Of a DNA stretch of 64,000 nt, positions 1 to 7,817 are shown one piece after another. A model generated the notes under the pieces. That model searched no databases and was not told where the DNA came from. It saw only the letters and a program-made list of their open reading frames with translations. The DNA is taken from NCBI GenBank assembly GCA_932182025.1, contig CAKNXK010000023.1:124001-188000 (forward strand), read 5' to 3'. The translations under genes were made by a program, and so were the position numbers. Within the stretch, counting starts at the first letter, position 1, and each line of letters starts with the position of its first letter. This DNA is from an uncultured Candidatus Melainabacteria bacterium. Its GTDB lineage: Bacteria > Cyanobacteriota > Vampirovibrionia > Gastranaerophilales > Gastranaerophilaceae.

Positions 1-1501
1 CATAAACCGCATTATCATAATAATATTGGTTCATTGCATCCTGATAAGCAACATCATCTGTTTCTGTTCCCATATTAAGGGTATAAACGATTGAATCGTC
101 TTCAAACCTGATACTTGTAAAACGACCGTTACCGTCTGTTTCTACAAGAGCTTTTTCGGTTTCTTCTATTTTTGTATCAATATAACTTGCATTGTAGTAT
201 GGAAGTTTTGTTTGACCGTCAATATTATTTGGTCCTGTGCCGCTATTATATGAAGCTTCCAAATCTGCATAACTTGTGTAATACATTACACCATTCATTT
301 TAAATGAATACACACCGCCTTTGTATGAAGTAATATTTCCAGCCTCATCATATTCAAAACAATCCAAGATTTTTGACTCAATACCCTGCTCTTTCATATC
401 AGCAACAACCTGTTGAAGCTCTGCCAACTGGTCTTTGTTAAGCTCTGCAAGAGGAACCAAATCGCAGTTACCTATATATGTTGGGTGTTTTAACTCATTA
501 TATGCTTTAAGAGCTTCATCATATTCTGTTTTTGCTGTATCAACAGAAGCCTGCGCAGCTTCATAACCGCTTTGAGCGAGATTTAACAATGGTGTTAAAG
601 CTGAAATCTGAGTATTATAACCTAATAATGTTGCATCAACATTGCCTTTTTCATAAATATTTAATTTACCATCAAATGTACCAGCTTCAGCTGTGCCGCT
701 TGCCAAAGCCAAAGAATTAAGCTCTGTACCTTTTGCAAAAGTATATGTCGTGCCATTATAATCAAAATAAAGACCAGCTAATTCAGCCTCACTAATTGCA
801 CCACTTTTAATAAAATCGGCTAAAGCAGTTTTAATTTCTGCTTTTTGAGTTTCATCAAAAGTTGAATAAGCTTTGTATGTTTTAGTCCCTGATGTATCAG
901 TTACACTATATTCATCTTTTTTAGTTGTTGCATCGCCGTCATCATAGGTGCAACTTGTTATGCCAGTCTGCTCTGTTGCATAATTTGCAAGCTTTGCCGC
1001 ATCTGCTTTTATAGCATTAATTTGAGTTTGAATATCGTCAAGATTAGCTTTGGCATCCTCTTGAGCCTTTAATGCAGCCTGATAAGCCTCATTTGCTGCT
1101 CTTACTGCATTTTCAGCAGCTTCAATATCAGCCTTTGAGCTTACTCCATCTGTGAACTGCACCTGCGGGTCATTCATTTTCTTAATCGCACCCGTATAAC
1201 GTTTTGTAGTGTAACTTCTTGTTACAACATAGTTATAATCAGGATCAGAATATGACAATTGCTGCCAGTTTTCCAACTTTGTTTCTTTTCCAAGACCGTC
1301 TTTGTATGTATAAATATTCTTTGTAAAATCAGAGGTACTAGGAGGTACAGGAACCTTCAATCCAAGCATCTGATTAAACAAATTTGCACTCTGATTTGAC
1401 AGCACTGTACGGGCTTGGTTAATCTGCTGCCCTTCGTATTCACAATTAGATTTTCTTGCAACCAGCGCTAAGTATCTGGCTTGAGATGCTGCCATACCCA
1501 T
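1..1501 (-). CDS. Large protein of unknown function, 'MGMAASQAR' N-terminus, C-terminus cut off by window edge
   Basis: The minus strand is open from an ATG at 1501 to the left edge, about 500 codons without a stop. AGGAG lies 8 bases before the ATG, which fixes the start. The protein begins MGMAASQARYLALVARKSN and continues EYEGQQINQARTVLSNQSA, an amphipathic helical head. A charged Ala-rich helical stretch follows (around residues 115-170), then Tyr/Thr/Asp-rich sequence. There is no signal peptide. I associate this N-terminus with multi-copy proteins of Gastranaerophilales-type genomes, from memory only. The helical head loosely recalls flagellar axial or secreted structural proteins, but no known domain is recognisable. 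Function unknown; the C-terminus lies outside the window. Confidence 0.75.
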   Translation of the reverse strand, partial: MGMAASQARYLALVARKSNCEYEGQQINQARTVLSNQSANLFNQMLGLKVPVPPSTSDFTKNIYTYKDGLGKETKLENWQQLSYSDPDYNYVVTRSYTTKRYTGAIKKMNDPQVQFTDGVSSKADIEAAENAVRAANEAYQAALKAQEDAKANLDDIQTQINAIKADAAKLANYATEQTGITSCTYDDGDATTKKDEYSVTDTSGTKTYKAYSTFDETQKAEIKTALADFIKSGAISEAELAGLYFDYNGTTYTFAKGTELNSLALASGTAEAGTFDGKLNIYEKGNVDATLLGYNTQISALTPLLNLAQSGYEAAQASVDTAKTEYDEALKAYNELKHPTYIGNCDLVPLAELNKDQLAELQQVVADMKEQGIESKILDCFEYDEAGNITSYKGGVYSFKMNGVMYYTSYADLEASYNSGTGPNNIDGQTKLPYYNASYIDTKIEETEKALVETDGNGRFTSIRFEDDSIVYTLNMGTETDDVAYQDAMNQYYYDNAVY

Positions 1502-1666
1502 ATTGGTATCTCCTGTTTTTTGTTGTTGTTATTGTTTTAATGAGACTTTAAAAAAAGTCAAATGTACTAATAACATTATATAGCACTATTTACATTTTTT
1601 AATAAAGCCAAATTTTAAATTCATACGAATGATGTAGACAAATGTAAAAATTTCATCCGTTTAAGG

Positions 1667-1672
1667 TATAAT
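1667..1672 (+). promoter_or_regulatory. Candidate -10 (TATAAT) for the dxs-like gene
   Basis: A perfect TATAAT lies 23 bases before the dxs-like ATG, with GGAAGGAG between them. No good -35 is seen at 16-18 bases upstream (TAGACA is 26 bases away), so the assignment is tentative. The rest of 1502-1694 is AT-rich and serves the two divergent genes. Confidence 0.4.
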
Positions 1673-1694
1673 AAAGACAGGAAGGAGAAAGAGT

Positions 1695-3434
1695 ATGATT
1701 TTGGATAAAATTAATTCACCTGATGACGTAAAAAAACTATCCTTATTGGAAATGCAAAACCTTGCAGAAGAAATAAGAGAAGCTATTATAAAGAAAGTTA
1801 ATACAACAGGCGGACATTTCGGTCCTAACTTAGGGATTGTAGAAGCAACTATTGCTCTGCATTATGTTTTTAACTCACCTGCAGACAAAATCGTTTATGA
1901 TGTTTCACATCAATGCTATCCGCACAAAATGCTAACAGGAAGAAAAGAAGGATTTCTTGAACCTGAAAAATATTCAAAATACACCGGATACACAGCACCG
2001 GAAGAATGCGAGCACGACTTCTTCAAAGTCGGTCATACTTCAACTTCTGTTTCACTTGCATCAGGTCTTGCAAAAGCCCGTGATTTAAAAGGTGAAGGGG
2101 GCAACATAATTGCCTTAATCGGTGACGGCTCATTAAGCGGCGGAGAAGCACTTGAAGGCTTAGACAACGCTGCTGTTTTAGGTTCTAATTTTATTGTTGT
2201 AGTAAACGATAATGACCAATCAATCGCAGAAAACCACGGCGGTTTGTATGATAACCTAAAACTTTTAAGAGAAACTGACGGCAAAGCAGAATGTAATTTC
2301 TTTAAATCGTTAGGTTTTGGCTATGTCCTTGTAAAAGAAGGCAACAACGTAGAAAAACTTATTGAAACATTTAAAAGAGTAAAAGACTCACCCCATCCTG
2401 TCGTAGTTCATATCTGTACTCAAAAAGGCAAAGGATGTAAAGCTGCAGAAGAAAACCGTGAAAACTTCCACTGGATTTTGCCTCATACATTAGATGAAAA
2501 CCAGCCGGCGCCCGTTTTTGAAGAAAGCTATACTTCAATTACGCGTGAATACATTCTAAACAAAGCAAAGGAAGACAAAACTGTTATTGCAATCAACGCA
2601 GGAACCCCAGGAGTATTTGGCTTTGATAAAGAATTTAGAGCACAAATGGGCAAACAGTATCTTGACGTAGGTATTGCAGAAGAACACGCTGTTGCTTGCG
2701 CATCAGGTATCGCAACAGGCGGTGCAAAACCAATTTTTGCGGTTATGAGTTCGTTTATCCAAAGAACTTATGACCAGATGTCACAAGATTTGTGTTTAAA
2801 TAATTCTCCAATCACAATGCTTGTTTATTGGGGAGGAATTTCCGGTGCTGATGCAACCCACCTTTGCACATTTGATATTCCTTTAATTTCAAATATTCCA
2901 AATATGGTTTATCTTGCACCGACAAACAAAGAAGAATACTTAAAAATGCTTGACTGGTCTGTTGACCAAACAGAACATCCTGTTGCAATACGTGTTCCTA
3001 TGTGCGGTTTGAAATCAACAGGCGTAGAAGACACAACGGATTATTCTGTACTTAATAAATACAAGGTTGTTTCAAAATGTGAAAAAGTTGCAATTTTAGG
3101 TTTAGGTAACTTCTTAGGTCTTGCTCACAAAGTAAAAGAAGAACTTAAAATCAACGCAACAATAATCAACCCTGTATTTATGACAGGACTGGATACAGAA
3201 CTTCTTGAAGAGCTCAAAAAAGACCATTCTCTTGTCGTAACCCTTGAAGACGGCGAACTCGACGGAGGTTTCGGAGAAAAAATCGCAAGATTTTACGGTA
3301 ATTCAGATATGAAAGTTCTGAATTACGGAGCTAAAAAAGAGTTCACAGATAGAATAGCGTTGGATGAACTTTACAAGAGATATCATTTAACAAAAGAACA
3401 GATTGCAGATGAAATACGCGCTTGTATTAGTTAA
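1695..3434 (+). CDS. dxs: 1-deoxy-D-xylulose-5-phosphate synthase, short DXS-like form
   Basis: Thiamine-diphosphate enzyme condensing pyruvate and glyceraldehyde 3-phosphate in the MEP isoprenoid pathway; ispE of the same pathway lies at 10538. The N-terminal half has DVSHQCYPHKMLTGR, GDGSLSGGEALEGL and VVNDNDQSI (the ThDP/Mg site). The middle has DVGIAEEHAV with the activating Glu, then GADATHLCTFD where the family usually reads like GADG-THHGxFD. At 579 residues it is shorter than the usual 620-640. GGAAGGAG sits ahead of the ATG. The 3' end overlaps priA. It may belong to a divergent DXS-like clade with altered substrate preference; the transketolase-family assignment itself is secure. 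Confidence 0.82.
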   Translation: MILDKINSPDDVKKLSLLEMQNLAEEIREAIIKKVNTTGGHFGPNLGIVEATIALHYVFNSPADKIVYDVSHQCYPHKMLTGRKEGFLEPEKYSKYTGYTAPEECEHDFFKVGHTSTSVSLASGLAKARDLKGEGGNIIALIGDGSLSGGEALEGLDNAAVLGSNFIVVVNDNDQSIAENHGGLYDNLKLLRETDGKAECNFFKSLGFGYVLVKEGNNVEKLIETFKRVKDSPHPVVVHICTQKGKGCKAAEENRENFHWILPHTLDENQPAPVFEESYTSITREYILNKAKEDKTVIAINAGTPGVFGFDKEFRAQMGKQYLDVGIAEEHAVACASGIATGGAKPIFAVMSSFIQRTYDQMSQDLCLNNSPITMLVYWGGISGADATHLCTFDIPLISNIPNMVYLAPTNKEEYLKMLDWSVDQTEHPVAIRVPMCGLKSTGVEDTTDYSVLNKYKVVSKCEKVAILGLGNFLGLAHKVKEELKINATIINPVFMTGLDTELLEELKKDHSLVVTLEDGELDGGFGEKIARFYGNSDMKVLNYGAKKEFTDRIALDELYKRYHLTKEQIADEIRACIS

Positions 3435-5613
3435 TATAAAAGGCTTGGGTGTAAAAACATTCAGTTATATAGTTCCTGATGAGATGAAAGAAATTGCCCA
3501 AATCGGGCAAGCCGTTCTGGTGCCTTTCGGACGTCAGGGACTTATTAACGCCTTTATTGTCGGGTTTTCTGATTATATACCCGAAGGTATCCGCGCAAAA
3601 AAAATCAACCGTATTTTGGATGAAACTCCTTTATTTTCAATAAAATACTTAAAACTTCTTGAATGGGTTGCAAATTATTATTGCACAGATTTTGTAACCG
3701 TTCTGAACGCTGCAATTCCAATGAAACTTATTGAAAAGAACTCAAAAACAGAACAATCCGTCGAGTTGATTAAAGATGATTTCGAAGGTTTAACCAAGCG
3801 GCAAAAAGAAGTTTTAGAATTATTAAAAGCAGAAGGCAAAAGCCCTCTAATCGAGTTCGAAGAGAAGGCAAAAACAACCCGCGCCACGATGAAAAAACTC
3901 GCTGAAGCGGGATTTGTAAAAATCAATTTAGAATATGTTTACAGAAACCCTCTGACAATATTTAAAGATGTGGACGTTGAACCTCTTTATGAATTATCTG
4001 ATGACCAACAGGCTGTTTATGAAGGGATTAAGAGCAAATTACGCTCTCCAAATCCAATATTGCTACATGGTGTAACAGCATCAGGAAAAACGGAAGTTTA
4101 TTTCAAATTAATCAAAGATGTTTTGGACTCAGGAAAAAACGTTTTATTTATGGCGCCTGAAATTGCACTTGCATCTCAGCTAACAAAACGTCTTGCGAGA
4201 AAATTCGGGATAAAAGATGTTGCAATCTGGCATAGCAGTATTTCTGACGGAGAGAAATATGATGTTTGGCAAAGGCTATATAATAACGAAATTAGAATAC
4301 TTGCCGGTGCTCGTTCTGCGGTATTTGCGCCATTACAAAATATCGGTTTAATAATAATTGACGAAGAGCACGAAGGTGCTTATAAACAAACAAACCCGGC
4401 ACCGCGCTATGATGCGCGCATTGTCGCAAGAAGACTGGCGCAATTCCATCAGGCTCCGCTGCTTTTGGGTTCAGCCACTCCGGATGTTTCAACATACTAT
4501 TTTGCACAGAATAATAACAACATATTCCAAATGCTAAAACGATTTAACAATGCACCTTTAGCAAAGCCCGAAGTAATCAATATGCAAGAGTATGGAAAGG
4601 CTGCTTATCGCAGTATCATTTCGAAACCGTTACAAACAGAAATAAAAGAAGCCGTAGAAAACGGAAAACAGGCTATTTTGCTAATGAATCGCCGCGGGTT
4701 CTCAACATACACACAATGCAAAGCCTGCGGTACTGTAGTAGAATGTCCAGATTGTTCAATACCAATGGTTTGGCACTCTGATGGCAAAAAACTCAAATGT
4801 CACTATTGCTCTAAAGAAATGAGTTTTCCTGATTTTTGTCCGCAATGCGGAAGTGACGCACTATCTAATTCAGGAAGCGGAACTCAAAAAATTGAAATTT
4901 TAGTAAAAGAGCTTTTTCCTGATTACCGAGTGGAAAGAATTGATAGCGATATTTTAACCAAAAAGAATGCGCACATAGAACTTTTAAACAAATTCCAAAA
5001 AGGCGAAATTGACATACTTGTGGGAACACAAATGATTGCCAAGGGTTTAGATAATCCTAACGTAACTCTTGTAGGTGTAATAAGTGCTGATACAGGATTC
5101 TCCGTTCCTGATTTCAGAGCATCAGAACGCGGGTTTCAGCTTCTTACACAGGTTGCAGGACGCGCTGGCAGAGGAGAATACAAAGGGAAAGTGCTTTTCC
5201 AAACCTACAATCCTGATTATTACGCATTCCAAACTGCAAAATCTCAGAATTATGACAAGTTTTTTGAAACAGAAATCAAAGCGCGTCAGGAATTTGATTA
5301 TCCGCCGTTCAGCCAGATTATAAGATTGATTTTATCCTCTCAAAACAATTTCCGAGCAGAAAAATCTGCAATGGAAATCGCAATGAGATTAGTTACAATG
5401 ACCGAAAAATTCGGATTTACGGAATACTTGGAAACTTTAGGTCCGACTCCTTGCATAATTTCAAAAATCAACGGTTATTATCGTTTCCAAATCCTGATTA
5501 AGAACAAGCTTTCTCAAAAAGGTCACGATTTTGTATCAAAATTTATGAACAAAATAACCTTGCCGAAAGACATTAAGCTTGCTATTGATGTTGATCCACT
5601 TGATATTTTATAA
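3409..5613 (+). CDS. priA: Primosomal replication restart helicase PriA
   Basis: Superfamily 2 DNA helicase that reloads the replisome at stalled forks. The N-terminal 3'-end-binding domain (about 1-105) precedes the helicase with Walker A GVTASGKTEVYF, Walker B IIDEEH, and LLGSATPDVSTYY. The zinc-binding insertion CKACGTVVECPDC...CHYC...CPQC supplies eight cysteines. The C-terminal helicase lobe has VGTQMIAKGLDNPNV and QVAGRAGRG. Length of about 734 residues is normal. I chose the ATG at 3409; a TTG at 3403 gives two more residues. The start overlaps the dxs-like gene by 26 bases, so the two are co-transcribed. Confidence 0.95.
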   Translation: MKYALVLVNIKGLGVKTFSYIVPDEMKEIAQIGQAVLVPFGRQGLINAFIVGFSDYIPEGIRAKKINRILDETPLFSIKYLKLLEWVANYYCTDFVTVLNAAIPMKLIEKNSKTEQSVELIKDDFEGLTKRQKEVLELLKAEGKSPLIEFEEKAKTTRATMKKLAEAGFVKINLEYVYRNPLTIFKDVDVEPLYELSDDQQAVYEGIKSKLRSPNPILLHGVTASGKTEVYFKLIKDVLDSGKNVLFMAPEIALASQLTKRLARKFGIKDVAIWHSSISDGEKYDVWQRLYNNEIRILAGARSAVFAPLQNIGLIIIDEEHEGAYKQTNPAPRYDARIVARRLAQFHQAPLLLGSATPDVSTYYFAQNNNNIFQMLKRFNNAPLAKPEVINMQEYGKAAYRSIISKPLQTEIKEAVENGKQAILLMNRRGFSTYTQCKACGTVVECPDCSIPMVWHSDGKKLKCHYCSKEMSFPDFCPQCGSDALSNSGSGTQKIEILVKELFPDYRVERIDSDILTKKNAHIELLNKFQKGEIDILVGTQMIAKGLDNPNVTLVGVISADTGFSVPDFRASERGFQLLTQVAGRAGRGEYKGKVLFQTYNPDYYAFQTAKSQNYDKFFETEIKARQEFDYPPFSQIIRLILSSQNNFRAEKSAMEIAMRLVTMTEKFGFTEYLETLGPTPCIISKINGYYRFQILIKNKLSQKGHDFVSKFMNKITLPKDIKLAIDVDPLDIL

Positions 5614-5700
5614 CACTCAACCGTTCGGATGATTTATTCCAAAACGAACTAAATATAAGAAAAAATCTGCCGTCAATATAGTTGTAGATAAGGAATATAC

Positions 5701-5982
5701 ATGTTACAACTATTACCCCAAAACGATATAGTAACTCCGAATACCCAAACTCCTTCGGAGGCTGTTGATTACATAAACTCGTATATTGATAACTATCACT
5801 GCGAAAATATGACTGTTGATATTTCGTTCATGAATGTGCTTGATGCGTGTTATGTTTCAACTTTATGTTCAACCAAGCATTATATTAAATACCCGCAAGG
5901 GAAAATTAATTGGAAAATATCATCTGAATTAATACGAGAGTTTAATAAAGACTTAGAACTTGGAAACACTGACTATATCTAG
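5701..5982 (+). CDS. Small STAS-like protein, 93 aa
   Basis: Starts at ATG after AAGGA (7-base spacer). The segment MTVDISFMNVLDACYVSTL looks like the central strand and helix of a STAS (anti-sigma-antagonist-like) domain, in the same pattern as the protein at 26679 (IALDLRFVQDCTIDFIETL). No conserved phosphorylatable serine can be placed with confidence, so it may be a structural rather than a switch STAS domain. Its stop shares the palindrome CTAG with the stop of the convergent HEAT-like gene. The assignment is pattern-based and the function is unknown. Confidence 0.7.
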   Translation: MLQLLPQNDIVTPNTQTPSEAVDYINSYIDNYHCENMTVDISFMNVLDACYVSTLCSTKHYIKYPQGKINWKISSELIREFNKDLELGNTDYI

Positions 5983-7142
5983 AGCACTTCCACAATCTGC
6001 CTAATATCATTTGATGTAATATTTTCTAAAGCAATATTTTTATGTTCGTCTTTAAGATGATTTCTTTCTTTTAAAACAGTAAGCACCTTTAAAATGAGGG
6101 TTTGATTTTCACTGTCCAAAAGAGTTTCAAGCTCTTCAACTTCATCAACAAAATCAAGCGCAAAGAATACAAAATCACTTCCGTCAAAAAGTTCATCATA
6201 GAATAAGCTCTTTAGTTTATGAGAATTTATACCTTTTAGAAACTCATTGACCGCTTTCACTTCATCTTTCGTATTCTTGTCACAGTCAAACAAATACTCG
6301 TCATTCGACAATAATTCTTCAAATTTTTCTTTTGCAAATCTTAATACAACGGCACTTGAACTTGTTAGCGGCAGATTTGCAAAAACATCCTTCAAACCAT
6401 AATCACACACAGAAGCCGGTGAAATAATATCAGGAATTGCGTTTATTATATAGCATAAAACAAGACAAGCCGTATCAATATCTTTTTCAATTAATTCTTC
6501 AATTGAAACCAAGTAAAGAATTTCTGATGCAATATTTTCTGAAAGTGAAGATTTTTTCATAACCTCAACAATCTTATCTAAAGCATCTTTTGCCTGATAA
6601 TTTACCAAAAACTTAACTGCATCATATTGAACAAATTCGTCTTCACTTTCCAAAGCTTTTAATGCTTCTGATTTTGAAACATCATCTTTTAATAATGACA
6701 ATAACTCAATAGAATTCATTGATAAAGGTTCAAACTCTGATTTAGCATTCATGCGGATTTGAGGCAGAAATTCTTTTGCAAATTCAGGAGTGAAAGTAAA
6801 ATATTTTGCAGAGTATGCTTTTTGAGAGTCAGTTCCGTTTATAAACAGCTCTTTCATTTCTTCAGAAAGAGAATCTCTGCCAAAAGAATGTAAAACACTC
6901 GCAATCATAGTATCATAGCTCGGCGAATAATATTCAAGAAAAGCTATAAGATTACGATAATTATCTTTAGTACACGCGTTTTGAATACGTTTTGCTACAT
7001 TATTCTTTATAAAATCGAATAAAAAATCCTCTTGTTTAACAAGCTTTGAGAACAATTCCACATCAGAATTGTTTACAAGATTTTTTGCGACAACTTCATA
7101 CTCAGAAGGATTTTTCCCTGTGAGTTTTTTTATTAAATCCAT
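5979..7142 (-). CDS. HEAT-repeat-like helical protein
   Basis: A 387-residue acidic, wholly helical protein without signal peptide or membrane segments. Repeating helix pairs such as LLKDDVSKSEALKALES, DEFVQYDAVKFLVNYQAKD and ALDKIVEVMKKSS suggest HEAT/ARM-type repeats in the middle third. A related smaller protein lies at 43237. Such solenoids usually bind other proteins; no partner can be named. Twelve bases separate it from the DprA-like gene upstream on the same strand, so the two are probably co-transcribed. Function unknown. Confidence 0.7.
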   Translation of the reverse strand: MDLIKKLTGKNPSEYEVVAKNLVNNSDVELFSKLVKQEDFLFDFIKNNVAKRIQNACTKDNYRNLIAFLEYYSPSYDTMIASVLHSFGRDSLSEEMKELFINGTDSQKAYSAKYFTFTPEFAKEFLPQIRMNAKSEFEPLSMNSIELLSLLKDDVSKSEALKALESEDEFVQYDAVKFLVNYQAKDALDKIVEVMKKSSLSENIASEILYLVSIEELIEKDIDTACLVLCYIINAIPDIISPASVCDYGLKDVFANLPLTSSSAVVLRFAKEKFEELLSNDEYLFDCDKNTKDEVKAVNEFLKGINSHKLKSLFYDELFDGSDFVFFALDFVDEVEELETLLDSENQTLILKVLTVLKERNHLKDEHKNIALENITSNDIRQIVEVL

Positions 7143-7153
7143 GTATCTAAATC

Positions 7154-7729
7154 CTAATCAAGATAGAATACTGTAACAACTTTGTGATTTTCTTCGGCAT
7201 AATCAATAGCTGTATGCAAAGTACGGCTTGTATGTGACAAGAAGCAAATAAGTTGATTACAGTCATCAATAATTTCTCTGTTACATACACGGGATGCATC
7301 AGCTAAAGTCATCATAGCTCTATCCGAATGTTCAACGATATTTGGAACACCGATTAACTGGTCTTGAACATCAGAAGGTTGTTGTCCGATAGTTTGAGGT
7401 AAAATAACTTTTAATTTATCAGGATTAGACTTCATAGCACCGCGAATAGCAGCTGCATTAGTACCGCATGAACCGCCTGATGTAATAATTGTGTTACCTT
7501 GCATAACAAGTGCTGTTGTTAAAGTTTCAATCATTTGCTGATGAGTAATAGCAAGGTTACGAGAACCAATGATTGCTATTCTTTTTGCCGGTTGTTTAAT
7601 TGTAGCAAGTTCCATTGCCAACTCGTCAACCGCATCAGGATTATGCTCAGCTACATCTAAATCACCCATAGGAACCATTATTGAGGGTTGTTTCTGCTCA
7701 TCATCCAAAGAATTTAAAATTTCAATCAT
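7154..7729 (-). CDS. DprA/SLOG-like Rossmann protein of cyanobacterial type
   Basis: A 191-residue protein with a SLOG/DprA-type Rossmann core: RIAIIGSRNLAITHQQMIE, then NTIITSGGSCGTNAAAIRGA (nucleotide-phosphate loop), VILPQTIGQQP and VCNREIIDDCNQLICF. I recall short proteins of this layout annotated in cyanobacteria as DNA recombination-mediator protein A. It lacks the winged-helix and SAM domains of full DprA, so single-stranded-DNA loading of RecA cannot be assumed. The start at 7729 is chosen because AAGGTGG lies just upstream; a start at 7753 would put that site inside the gene. It is divergent from pcrA, and comEC also lies in this window. Confidence 0.8.
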   Translation of the reverse strand: MIEILNSLDDEQKQPSIMVPMGDLDVAEHNPDAVDELAMELATIKQPAKRIAIIGSRNLAITHQQMIETLTTALVMQGNTIITSGGSCGTNAAAIRGAMKSNPDKLKVILPQTIGQQPSDVQDQLIGVPNIVEHSDRAMMTLADASRVCNREIIDDCNQLICFLSHTSRTLHTAIDYAEENHKVVTVFYLD

Positions 7730-7780
7730 TGTACCACCTTTATTCAATTGCAAATATTACGTATTTTGTGTATGCTATTG

Positions 7781-7786
7781 TATAAT
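7781..7786 (+). promoter_or_regulatory. Candidate -10 (TATAAT) for pcrA
   Basis: A perfect TATAAT lies 31 bases before the pcrA ATG at 7818 in the short divergent region shared with the DprA-like gene. No convincing -35 is visible. Confidence 0.4.
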
Positions 7787-7817
7787 AGCACAAAAATATG
7801 CATTTGGGAATAGGGGA

